64,000 nucleotides of DNA, from NCBI RefSeq assembly GCF_014646255.1, contig NZ_BMNC01000012.1, positions 124,001 through 188,000 of the forward strand, in the 5' to 3' direction. Every line of letters starts with the position of its first letter. The stretch's first letter is position 1. A program made the position numbers and the translations under genes. The DNA is from Lentzea pudingi (GTDB taxonomy: Bacteria > Actinomycetota > Actinomycetes > Mycobacteriales > Pseudonocardiaceae). The notes under the pieces are model-generated. The model did no database searches and had not been told where the DNA came from. It saw only the letters and a program-made list of their open reading frames with translations. Positions 57,502 to 64,000 of the stretch are shown here, in pieces.

Positions 57502-59111
57502 GCGACACCCTCCGCGAGAACAGGATCGGCCAGCACGGGCTGACCGGTCGGGGTGAGCCGGACGAGCTGACTGCGTTGCCACGACTCGGAACGCTCGGTG
57601 AAGTCCGTGCGGACGTGGCAACCGCGTGACTCGGTGCGTTGCTGTGCCGCCGCGATCAGGGCGCGGGCGGCCATGGTGAGCGCCGCGTCCTCGACCAGTT
57701 CGCGCGACTCCAGCTGCTTGTCCACAGTGGACACGTCGAGCACCGAGCCGACGACTGCCAGGCCCTCGGCGTCGCGGCCGATGGCGGCGTAGCGGGACAT
57801 CACGCGCTGCAGCAGGTCGCGGTCCGCCACCGGAGCGGTGGGCAGCGAGACCTCCGCGGTACGTGCGGGCGCGATCAGGCCGATCGCGAGGTCGGCGGCG
57901 ACGGTCTCGGCGGCACGGGTGCCGCAGACCAGGCCTTCGAGCAGGCTGTTGGAGGCCAGGCGGTTCGCGCCGTGCAGGCCCGTGCGGGCGACCTCGCCGA
58001 CCGCGTACAGACCGGTCACGCCGGTGCGGCCGTCGACGGTCGAGACCACTCCGCCGCAGGCGAAGTGCGCCGCCGGGGCGACGGGAATCGGGTCCACGGC
58101 CGGGTCGATGCCCACCGAGTTGCAGGCCGAGAACACGGTCGGGAAGCGCGTCGCCATGTCGTGCAACGCCGTCGCGTCCAGGAAGACGTGGTCGTCGACG
58201 CCGCCCGGTCCCGTCGCCATGTGCCGGGTGATCGCGGCCGCCACGACGTCGCGCGGGGCCAGGTCTTCGAGCGGGTGCACGCCTTTCATCACGCGGGCGC
58301 CCGTCGCGTCGATCAGCACGGCGCCTTCGCCGCGCACCGCTTCCGTGACGAGCGGGCAGCGGCCACGCGCGCCGCGACCCGTGTAGAGGACGGTCGGGTG
58401 GAACTGGATGAACTCGACGTCCGCGGCCAGCGCGCCGGCCCGCAGTGCGAGCGCGAGGCCGTCACCCGTTGCCACGGAAGGGTTCGAGGTCGCCTGGTAC
58501 ATCTGGCCGAGGCCGCCGGTCGCGAGCAGCACGGCGGGCGCGGTGAGCACACCGGGCACGCCGTTGCCGTCCAGCACCAGGAGTCCGGCGACGGCGCCGA
58601 GCGGCGTCTTCACCGCGTCGACCGCGATGTGGTTCTCCAGCAGGGGAACCCGTCCGTCCACAGTGGCCTTTAGTAGCGCGCGCTCGACCTCGGCACCCGT
58701 CGCGTCACCACCGGCGTGCACGACGCGGAACGCGCTGTGGCCGCCTTCGCGGGTGCGTTCGAGCAGGCCGTCCGGCTTCGCGTCGAACACGGCACCGCGC
58801 TCGCGCAGCCGGGCCACGGCCGCGGGACCGTCGGTGATGATCGCCGCGACGGCCGCGTCGTCGCAGAGACCCGCGCCCGCCGTCAGCGTGTCGCCGATGT
58901 GCTTCGCGACCGAGTCACCGGGGTCGTGCTGGTCCTCCATGACGACGGCGACGCCGCCCTGCGCCCAGCGGGTGTTGCCGTCGTCCCCCGCGGCCTTCGT
59001 GACGACCAGGACACGAAGTCCCAGCTCACGAGCCCGCAGCGCGGCGGTCAGACCCGCCACGCCCGTGCCGACCACGATCAGGTCGGCTCGCGCTTCCCAG
59101 CGCGCGGCCAT
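57498..59111 (-). CDS. nadB: L-aspartate oxidase
   Basis: FAD enzyme making iminoaspartate for NadA. The 537-residue protein has the FAD fold DLIVVGTGVAGLTAALRARELGLRVLVVTKA and GNTRWAQGGVAVV. The catalytic segment is GGHSAFRVVHAGGDATGAEVERALL, and VEFIQFHPTVLYTGRGARGRCPLVTEAVRGEGAVL, FACGGVVSTVDGRTGVTGLYAVGEVARTGLHGANRLASNSLLEGLV complete the flavoprotein fold. The ATG at 59111 shares one base with the nadA stop; a GTG one codon earlier (59114) is also possible. Confidence 0.96.
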   Translation of the reverse strand: MAARWEARADLIVVGTGVAGLTAALRARELGLRVLVVTKAAGDDGNTRWAQGGVAVVMEDQHDPGDSVAKHIGDTLTAGAGLCDDAAVAAIITDGPAAVARLRERGAVFDAKPDGLLERTREGGHSAFRVVHAGGDATGAEVERALLKATVDGRVPLLENHIAVDAVKTPLGAVAGLLVLDGNGVPGVLTAPAVLLATGGLGQMYQATSNPSVATGDGLALALRAGALAADVEFIQFHPTVLYTGRGARGRCPLVTEAVRGEGAVLIDATGARVMKGVHPLEDLAPRDVVAAAITRHMATGPGGVDDHVFLDATALHDMATRFPTVFSACNSVGIDPAVDPIPVAPAAHFACGGVVSTVDGRTGVTGLYAVGEVARTGLHGANRLASNSLLEGLVCGTRAAETVAADLAIGLIAPARTAEVSLPTAPVADRDLLQRVMSRYAAIGRDAEGLAVVGSVLDVSTVDKQLESRELVEDAALTMAARALIAAAQQRTESRGCHVRTDFTERSESWQRSQLVRLTPTGQPVLADPVLAEGVA

Positions 59112-60130
59112 CACTCACCGCCGCCGGGCTTGCCGATCTCGATCATGCGCTGCACGGCACCCTGGGCGCGCTTGGCGGTCTCCAGGTCGACGTGCACCTC
59201 GTCCAGGCCATCGCGCACGCACCGCAGCAGCGCGGCCGGCGTGATCATCTTCATGTAGGTGCAGGACGCGCGGTCGTTGACGGCGCGGAAGTCGATCTCC
59301 GGGGCGGCCTTGCGCAGCTGGTGCAGCATGCCGACCTCGGTCGCGACGAGCACCTTCTTCGCGTTGGTGCTGCGGGCCGCGGTGATCATGTCGCCGGTCG
59401 AGAGGATCTTGACCTTCTCCGCCGGGACGATGCCCTCGCCGCTCAGGTAGAGCGCTGACGTGGCGCAGCCGCACTCCGGGTGGATGAACAGGTCCGCGTC
59501 CGGGTTCGCAGCGGCGCGCTCGGCCAGCTCCGGGCCGTTGATGCCGGCGTGGACGTGGCACTCGCCGGCCCAGATGTGCAGGTTCTCGCGGCCGGTCTCG
59601 CGCTTGACGTGCGCGCCCAGGAACTGGTCCGGGCAGAACAGCACCTCGCGGCCGGCCGGGATCGAGCGCACCACGTCGACGGCGTTCGAGGACGTGCAGC
59701 AGATGTCCGTCTCCGCCTTCACCTCGGCCGTGGTGTTCACGTACGACACGACGACGGCACCGGGGTGCTGTGCCTTCCACTCGCGCAGCTGCGCGCCGGT
59801 GATCGAGTCGGCGAGCGAGCAGCCCGCGCGCTCGTCCGGGATCAGCACCGTCTTCTGCGGGGCCAGGATCTTCGCGGTCTCGGCCATGAAGTGCACGCCG
59901 CAGAAGATGATGGTCTGCGCGTCGGACTGCGCGGCGATCCGGCTCAGCGCGAGGGAGTCGCCGGTGTGGTGGGCGATGTCCTGGATCTCGGGCAGCTGGT
60001 AGTTGTGCGCCAGGATGACGGCGTCGCGTTCCTCCGCGAGACGCAGCACCTCGTCTCGCCACGCGGCGTTCGGCTCGACTCCGCCGTACACACCCGACGC
60101 GGTTCGCTCCACGATTGCGGTAGCGACCAT
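59111..60130 (-). CDS. nadA: Quinolinate synthase A
   Basis: [4Fe-4S] enzyme condensing iminoaspartate and dihydroxyacetone phosphate. The 339-residue protein has [31 protein letters not shown]. The three cluster cysteines are in [26 protein letters not shown] and [15 protein letters not shown], and [12 protein letters not shown] and [12 protein letters not shown] are also present. The ATG at 60130 has a strong GAGGAGG ribosome-binding site; the open frame upstream would cross the NrtR operator. It is the first gene of nadA-nadB-nadC and is divergent from nrtR. Confidence 0.96.
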   Translation of the reverse strand: MVATAIVERTASGVYGGVEPNAAWRDEVLRLAEERDAVILAHNYQLPEIQDIAHHTGDSLALSRIAAQSDAQTIIFCGVHFMAETAKILAPQKTVLIPDERAGCSLADSITGAQLREWKAQHPGAVVVSYVNTTAEVKAETDICCTSSNAVDVVRSIPAGREVLFCPDQFLGAHVKRETGRENLHIWAGECHVHAGINGPELAERAAANPDADLFIHPECGCATSALYLSGEGIVPAEKVKILSTGDMITAARSTNAKKVLVATEVGMLHQLRKAAPEIDFRAVNDRASCTYMKMITPAALLRCVRDGLDEVHVDLETAKRAQGAVQRMIEIGKPGGGE

Positions 60131-60150
60131 CACTGCCTCCTCGATCCGGG

Positions 60151-60173
60151 GTTTTCGCCTACTGGTCGAAAAC
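60151..60173. promoter_or_regulatory. NrtR-type operator between nadA and nrtR
   Basis: GTTTTCG (60151-60157), 9-bp spacer, CGAAAAC (60167-60173) is a perfect inverted repeat. It lies 21 bp from the nadA start and 22 bp from the nrtR start. A TAGTAT at 60182-60187 would be a -10 box for a leaderless nrtR message. The position next to an NrtR gene makes NAD-responsive repression of both sides likely. Confidence 0.75.
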
Positions 60174-60194
60174 GTGGCCGATAGTATCAGCCGG

Positions 60195-60899
60195 GTGGCA
60201 GGTGTGGGGCACGAAGTTCTGGCCGCTGTGTTGCGGGTGAGAGGTGCGTCACTCCAGGTCATGCTGTGGGAGCGCGCTCGGGAACCGCACGCTCACCGCT
60301 GGTCGTTGCCGGGTGGCGAGCTGCGGGTGGACGAGGACGTCGAGTCCTCCATCCGCCGTCAGCTGGCCGAAAAAGTCGACGTGCGACAGTTGTCACACGT
60401 CGAACAGCTCGCCGTGTTCAGCGCACCGGACCGCGTTCCCGGTCCCCGCGTCGTGGCGACCGCGTTCCTGGGACTGGTCCCTTCGGACGTCGACCCGGAG
60501 GTCCCGTCGGACACGGCCTGGCACTGCGTCGAGAAGCTGCCCGCGATGGCGTTCGACCACGCCTCGATCGTCGTGCGAGCGCGGCACAGGCTGGGCTCGA
60601 AGCTGTCGTACACGAACGTCGGTTTCGCCCTCGCACCACCGGAGTTCACGATCTCCCTGCTGCGTGACCACTACTCCGCGGCCCTGGGCTACCGCGTGTC
60701 CGCGACGAACCTGCAGCGCGTGCTCTCCCGCCGGTTGTTGCTGGAGCCCACGGGGGGCACCGCCCCCCCCGGCCCGTCCGGCGGCCGCCCCGCCGCCCTG
60801 TTCCGGTTCAGCGCCAAGGGAATCAAGGTGACTGATCCGTTCGCCGTGCTGAGGCCGCCGGGATCCGGCCGTCCAGCAGGCGGAGGTGGCACCACGTAA
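60195..60899 (+). CDS. nrtR: NrtR-type NUDIX transcriptional regulator of NAD synthesis
   Basis: A 234-residue protein with an N-terminal Nudix-like domain (about 1-140: [49 protein letters not shown]). A C-terminal winged-helix region follows (about 150-215: [33 protein letters not shown]). The Nudix box is incomplete (its usual catalytic REx2Ex pattern is not intact), as in NrtR regulators that only bind ADP-ribose. Divergent orientation to nadABC across a palindrome supports the call, as in mycobacteria. The GTG at 60195 has no Shine-Dalgarno sequence and may be leaderless. The Gly/Pro-rich tail is unusual. Confidence 0.88.
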   Translation: MAGVGHEVLAAVLRVRGASLQVMLWERAREPHAHRWSLPGGELRVDEDVESSIRRQLAEKVDVRQLSHVEQLAVFSAPDRVPGPRVVATAFLGLVPSDVDPEVPSDTAWHCVEKLPAMAFDHASIVVRARHRLGSKLSYTNVGFALAPPEFTISLLRDHYSAALGYRVSATNLQRVLSRRLLLEPTGGTAPPGPSGGRPAALFRFSAKGIKVTDPFAVLRPPGSGRPAGGGGTT

Positions 60900-60909
60900 C
60901 GTTGCACGC

Positions 60910-61590
60910 GTGGCAGAGACGCTTCCGTTGTTCCCCCTGGGCACAGTGCTGCTGCCAGGGGCTTCTCTGCCGTTGCACATCTTCGAACCCCGCTACCGCC
61001 AGCTCGTCGTCGACCTGATGACCGGCTCGCTGTTCGGCAGGACGTTCGGCGTCGTGTGCATCAAGCAGGGCTGGGAAATGGGCGCCGACAACGTCCGCTC
61101 ACTGCAGGACATCGGCTGCTCGGCGGACCTGCTGGACGCCCGCCCCCTGCCGGAGGGCCGCTTCGACATCGTGACGCGCGGGGTGCGCCGGTTCCGGCTG
61201 CTCGACGTCGACACGACCACGGCGCCGTACCTGCTGGCCCACGTCGACTACGTGGACGACGCTCCCGTGCCGGAGGCGGCTCTGGAGGTCGTGCCGATTT
61301 TGGAGCGCGGGGCGCGGGCTGCTCATGAGCGGTACTGCGGGGCCGCCTGGCATCGGGAGGACTGGTCGGCGCCCGAGGACGACGTGTCCTTGGGGGATCT
61401 GTCGTACCTGCTGGCCGCTGACTGCCTGTTGCCGGTGGAGGATCGGCAGCGGTTGCTGGAGGAGAGGTCGCCGGCTCGGCGGTTGCGGTTGGTGCGGCGG
61501 ATGTTGCATCGGGAGACCGGGATCTTGTCCGCGTTGAAGGCTGTTCCGGTGCCGTTGACGGAGTTCGGGCACGTGCCCAGTCCCAACTAG
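60910..61590 (+). CDS. Lon protease substrate-binding (LAN) domain protein
   Basis: A 226-residue stand-alone Lon N-terminal-like protein (PUA-like fold). It starts TLPLFPLGTVLLPGASLPLHIFEPRYRQLVVDLM and continues GVVCIKQGWEMGADNVRSLQDIGCSADLL, GRFDIVTRGVRRFRLLDVD, and a helical C-terminal half, DLSYLLAADCLLPVEDRQRLLEE. No ATPase or protease domain is present, so it is an isolated substrate-binding domain. The GTG at 60910 is 10 bp after the nrtR stop, so the two are probably co-transcribed. The role is unknown. Confidence 0.88.
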   Translation: MAETLPLFPLGTVLLPGASLPLHIFEPRYRQLVVDLMTGSLFGRTFGVVCIKQGWEMGADNVRSLQDIGCSADLLDARPLPEGRFDIVTRGVRRFRLLDVDTTTAPYLLAHVDYVDDAPVPEAALEVVPILERGARAAHERYCGAAWHREDWSAPEDDVSLGDLSYLLAADCLLPVEDRQRLLEERSPARRLRLVRRMLHRETGILSALKAVPVPLTEFGHVPSPN

Positions 61591-61625
61591 CTGCCGGGGT
61601 CGGGGGCCGGGTGTGGCTTTGGGCT

Positions 61626-61893
61626 GCGGTCGGGCGGGAGCTTCGGGCTGCGGTCGGGCGAGAGCTTCGGGGTGGCGGTCGGGCGAGAGCTTCGGGCTGC
61701 GGTCGGGCGAGAGCTTCAGGGTGGCGGTCGGGCGAAAGCTTCGGGCTGCGGTCGGGCGAGAGCTTCAGGGTGGCGGTCGGGCGGGTGCATCGGGCTGCGG
61801 TCGGGCGAGAGCATCGGGTGGCGGCCGGGCGGAAGCGTCAGGCAGCGGTCGGGCGAGAGCATCAAGCAGCGGTCGGGCGAGAGCATCAGGGTG
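61626..61893. repeat. G-rich tandem array of eleven 24/25-bp units
   Basis: Units begin GCGGTCGGGCG and start at 61626, 61650, 61675, 61699, 61724, 61748, 61773, 61797, 61821, 61845 and 61869. The lengths therefore alternate 24 and 25 for the first seven, which implies a 49-bp higher-order unit, and then settle at 24. Alternating lengths shift the reading frame, so the array is not protein-coding. Unit variants differ mainly in CTTCGGGCT versus CTTCAGGGTG endings. Confidence 0.9.
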
Positions 61894-62435
61894 CTCGGGT
61901 TCGGCGGCGGGGTTTCGGGGGCGCACGCCGAAGGGCGGAGGCCTGGGCGGCCGGACGCCAGCGCTGAGCGGGTGAGGAACGAGCGCGGCGCACCGCGGAG
62001 CAGGTCGGGTCAGCGCACGCGCCTGCGTCTCCAGCCACCGCGCCGTCCCCCTCCAGCCACCGCGCCGTCTCCTTCCAGCCGCCGTGCTCAGCCCCGCGAG
62101 CCACCGCCCCATCCCCTCCAGCCACAGCGCCCCAGCTCGTCGAACCGCCTGGCGTCAGCTCGTCGAGCCGCCCGCGTCCGCCTCGAGCTGCCCCGCCCCA
62201 GCTCCTCAAGCCGCAGCGCCAACCTCCCCGAGCTGATCGCGCCGTGCCCGCCGAGCCGCCGCGGTGAGCCGAAGCGCCAGCCCGTTGAGCCCCCACCCGC
62301 AGGCACCACCCAGCCCACCCCGCACCCGCCGATCGTCGGATCGTTGAATTGTGGCCTTGTGGGATTGTTGAACAATCCTTACCCTGAGTTCCACATCACA
62401 CTCGACCACTCCTCCACCACGCTGCGAGGTGTCCC
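61894..62435. other. Gene-free region with a second, C-rich degenerate repeat
   Basis: No credible gene. From about 62029 to 62292, (C/G)AGCC-type elements recur at 62032, 62055, 62077, 62099, 62120, 62142, 62166, 62185, 62209, 62231 and 62254, an average step near 22 bp. A frame is open across much of this stretch, but it is low-complexity Pro/Arg/Ser and reads through the 24/25-bp array. The end of the region holds the MFS promoter and operator. Confidence 0.5.
62362..62378. promoter_or_regulatory. Palindromic operator upstream of the MFS transporter gene
   Basis: GGATTGTTGAACAATCC is a perfect 17-bp palindrome with a single-base centre, 57 bp before the MFS start codon. Its TTGTTGAACAAT core is the form many GntR-family (FadR-type) repressors bind. 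No GntR gene lies in the window; it may be just beyond the right edge. Confidence 0.6.
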
Positions 62436-63680
62436 ATGAGCACGTCCACGACCGAGGACACAGGCCGTTTCGCCTGGTTCCGCAGTCTCGGCCAGAAGGG
62501 CAGGCGCGCGTTCGTCGGCGCCTTCGGCGGCTACGGACTGGACTCGTACGACTACTGGGTCCTGCCCCTGAGCCTGGTCGCGATCACCGGCTACTTCGGC
62601 CTCACCAAGGCAGAGGCCGGTCTGCTGGGCACCAGCACGCTGCTGATGAGCGCCATCGGCGGCGCGGTGGCGGGCGTCATGGCCGGCCGGTTCGGCCGGT
62701 CGAAAACGCTCGTCATCACGGTGGCGGCGTACGCGTTCTTCACGGTGCTGTGCGGTTTCGCGACCAACTACGAGACCCTGCTGGTCTTCCGCGCGCTGCA
62801 GGGCCTGGGTTTCGGTGGCGAGTGGGCGGCCGGCGCGATCCTCGTGGCCGAGTACTGCAAGCCGAAGTACCGCGGGCGGACGGTCGCGTTCATCCAGAGC
62901 GCCTGGGCCGTCGGCTGGGGGCTCGCGGTCCTCGTCAACACGCTGGTCGCCACGCTGGCCGATCCGGCCATCAGCTGGCGGATCATGTTCTGGACGGGTG
63001 CGCTGCCCGCGCTGCTCATCTTCTACGTGCGCCGCAACGTCGAGGACGCGCCGGAGACCAAGGCGCAGCCCCGGGAGGGCGGCACGTTCGCCAAGATCTT
63101 CCAGGGTCCGATCCTCAAGACGACGGTGTTCGCGTCCCTGCTCGCGACCGGCGTGCAGGGCGGGTACTACACGCTCGCGCTGTGGCTCCCGGCGTTCCTG
63201 CAGACCGGGCGCGGCCTGACGATCATCGGCACGGGCGCCTACCTCGCGTTCCTCATCACGGGCGCGTGGATCGGCTACGTGTCCGGCGGTTATCTCACGG
63301 ACTACCTGGGGCGCAAGAAGACCTTCACGCTGTTCGCGATCGCCAGCGCGTTGCTGATCGTCGCGTACACGCAGATCCCCAACGGCGCCAACACGTTGGT
63401 CATGTTCCTGGGCTTCCCTCTGGGGTTCTGCATGAGCGCCATCTTCAGCGGGTTCGGCAGCTACCTGTCCGAGCTCTACCCGACGCGGCTGCGCGGTACC
63501 GGGCAGGGCTTCACCTACAACCTGGGGCGCGCGTTCGGCGCGGTGTTCCCCGGTCTGGTCGGGTTCATGGCCGACCGGATGGGCATCGGCGGTGCGATGC
63601 TGTTCGGGGCGGCCGCGTACGGGGTCGGTGTCCTCGCGCTGATCTGGCTGCCGGAGACGGTCAACAAGGAGCTCGAATGA
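62436..63680 (+). CDS. MFS transporter (sugar-acid/aromatic-acid symporter type)
   Basis: A 414-residue 12-helix MFS permease. It has the family segments FGGYGLDSYDYWVLPLSL (helix 1 with acidic residues), GVMAGRFGRSKTLVITV (motif A), GLGFGGEWAAGAILVAEYCKPKYRGRTVAFIQS, GYLTDYLGRKKTFTLF (second motif A) and ELYPTRLRGTGQGFTYNLGR. It resembles sialate/aromatic acid:H+ symporters. The ATG at 62436 has GAGGTG upstream. Its stop overlaps the start of the hydro-lyase gene (ATGA). The pair is probably one small catabolic operon under the palindrome upstream. Confidence 0.9.
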   Translation: MSTSTTEDTGRFAWFRSLGQKGRRAFVGAFGGYGLDSYDYWVLPLSLVAITGYFGLTKAEAGLLGTSTLLMSAIGGAVAGVMAGRFGRSKTLVITVAAYAFFTVLCGFATNYETLLVFRALQGLGFGGEWAAGAILVAEYCKPKYRGRTVAFIQSAWAVGWGLAVLVNTLVATLADPAISWRIMFWTGALPALLIFYVRRNVEDAPETKAQPREGGTFAKIFQGPILKTTVFASLLATGVQGGYYTLALWLPAFLQTGRGLTIIGTGAYLAFLITGAWIGYVSGGYLTDYLGRKKTFTLFAIASALLIVAYTQIPNGANTLVMFLGFPLGFCMSAIFSGFGSYLSELYPTRLRGTGQGFTYNLGRAFGAVFPGLVGFMADRMGIGGAMLFGAAAYGVGVLALIWLPETVNKELE

Positions 63681-64000
63681 CGACCGCGGGACAAGCGCCG
63701 GGGCAGGCGCAGGCCAACCTGATCGCCATTCCCAAGGACTGGGCGTACGACTTCCTGCTCTTCACCCACCGCAACCCCAAGCCGTGCCCGGTGCTCGACG
63801 TGCTGGACGCGGGCGAGACGGTCAGTGCGCTCAAGCAGGACGCCGACGTGCGCACCCACGCGCCGCGGTACCGCATCTGGGAGAACGGTGAGCTCGTGGC
63901 CGAACCCGAGAACGCCACCGAGCACTGGCGCGACGACCTGGTGACGTTCCTGATCGGCTGCAGCTTCACGTTCGAGACGGCACTCACCAACGCGGGTGTG
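63677..64000 (+). CDS. YcsI/DUF1445 family putative hydro-lyase (D-glutamate cyclase-like), 3' end missing
   Basis: The first 108 residues of a DUF1445/UPF0317 protein, the family that also contains D-glutamate cyclase. Conserved segments are FLLFTHRNPKPCPVLDVLDAGETV, DVRTHAPRYRIWENGELVAEP and DDLVTFLIGCSFTFETALTNAGV, the last being the family hallmark. The ATG at 63677 overlaps the MFS stop (ATGA). The right edge of the window cuts the gene well short of the usual length of about 260 residues. The substrate is open; coupling to the MFS permease suggests it acts on what that protein imports. Confidence 0.87.
   Translation, partial: MTTAGQAPGQAQANLIAIPKDWAYDFLLFTHRNPKPCPVLDVLDAGETVSALKQDADVRTHAPRYRIWENGELVAEPENATEHWRDDLVTFLIGCSFTFETALTNAGV

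Noticed and set aside
61626-61893. The G-rich array considered as a CRISPR or a repeat protein gene
   Set aside because: Units are contiguous with no spacers, and alternating 24/25-bp lengths break every reading frame.
61672-62439. A 255-codon frame running through both repeat arrays into the MFS gene
   Set aside because: Low-complexity translation caused by the repeats; it overlaps the operator and the MFS start and has no ribosome-binding site.

Overview
The window is 64 kb of high-GC actinobacterial chromosome. GTG starts are frequent, 4-nt ATGA/GTGA and 1-nt TGATG stop-start overlaps are common, and there is an F420-type PPOX enzyme, a PriA-type HisA with no trpF nearby, and a nadABC-his-trp-lgt-gltBD-pyk-tesB backbone. 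That backbone order resembles mycobacteria and other Actinomycetes. The overall impression (inference only) is a Pseudonocardiales genome of the Lentzea/Saccharothrix/Actinosynnema kind. I see no rRNA, tRNA, insertion sequence, integrase or CRISPR array.

Layout. 1-8.1 kb: gnd coupled to a D-Ala-D-Ala carboxypeptidase (cut by the left edge), a DUF2218 protein, LysE exporter with divergent Lrp regulator, Uma2 protein, thioesterase II, pyruvate kinase with a strong terminator hairpin, VanZ-like and DUF2461 proteins. 8.1-13.9 kb: an accessory block with a helicase-associated-domain protein, a large NLR-like NACHT ATPase with C-terminal leucine-rich repeats, and a convergent DNA/RNA non-specific endonuclease without a visible signal peptide. 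14-17.3 kb: SulP transporter plus beta-carbonic anhydrase, a small secreted protein, and a tandem pair of unknown genes, the second frameshifted. 17.4-23.5 kb: gltB-gltD. 24-29.5 kb: DctA-type symporter, TAXI lipoprotein, histidine kinase/response regulator and lgt. 29.6-31.3 kb: FAD monooxygenase and a second Uma2 protein. 31.7-36.6 kb: trpE-(membrane protein)-trpC-trpB-trpA with a terminator and a divergent TetR gene. 37.3-50.7 kb: a histidine cluster in pieces (hisF-membrane-hisI; priA; hisH; hisD-hisC-hisB-small membrane protein). Its gaps hold a PPOX enzyme, an HTH-Clp_N regulator with a remarkable operator-like repeat array upstream, a frameshifted secreted protein, a split transketolase with divergent SoxR, and kptA-methyltransferase. 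50.8-56.5 kb: M14 carboxypeptidase, class V aminotransferase, two paralogous membrane/PH-like proteins, an oligopeptide-type binding lipoprotein and a nitrilase-family hydrolase. 56.6-60.9 kb: nadA-nadB-nadC with divergent NrtR and an obvious NrtR-type operator. 60.9-64 kb: a Lon-substrate-binding-domain protein, an 845-bp non-coding stretch with two short-unit repeat arrays, then an MFS transporter coupled to a YcsI/DUF1445-type hydro-lyase cut by the right edge.

Most of the window is primary metabolism: NAD, histidine, tryptophan and glutamate synthesis, the pentose phosphate step and pyruvate kinase. The parts most likely to be new biology are the roughly 19-bp phased palindrome array in front of the HTH-Clp_N gene (39.18-39.57 kb), the NACHT/NLR block (8.2-13.8 kb), the SoxR-flanked split transketolase with an altered N-terminal active-site region, and the back-to-back G-rich and C-rich repeat arrays at 61.6-62.3 kb.
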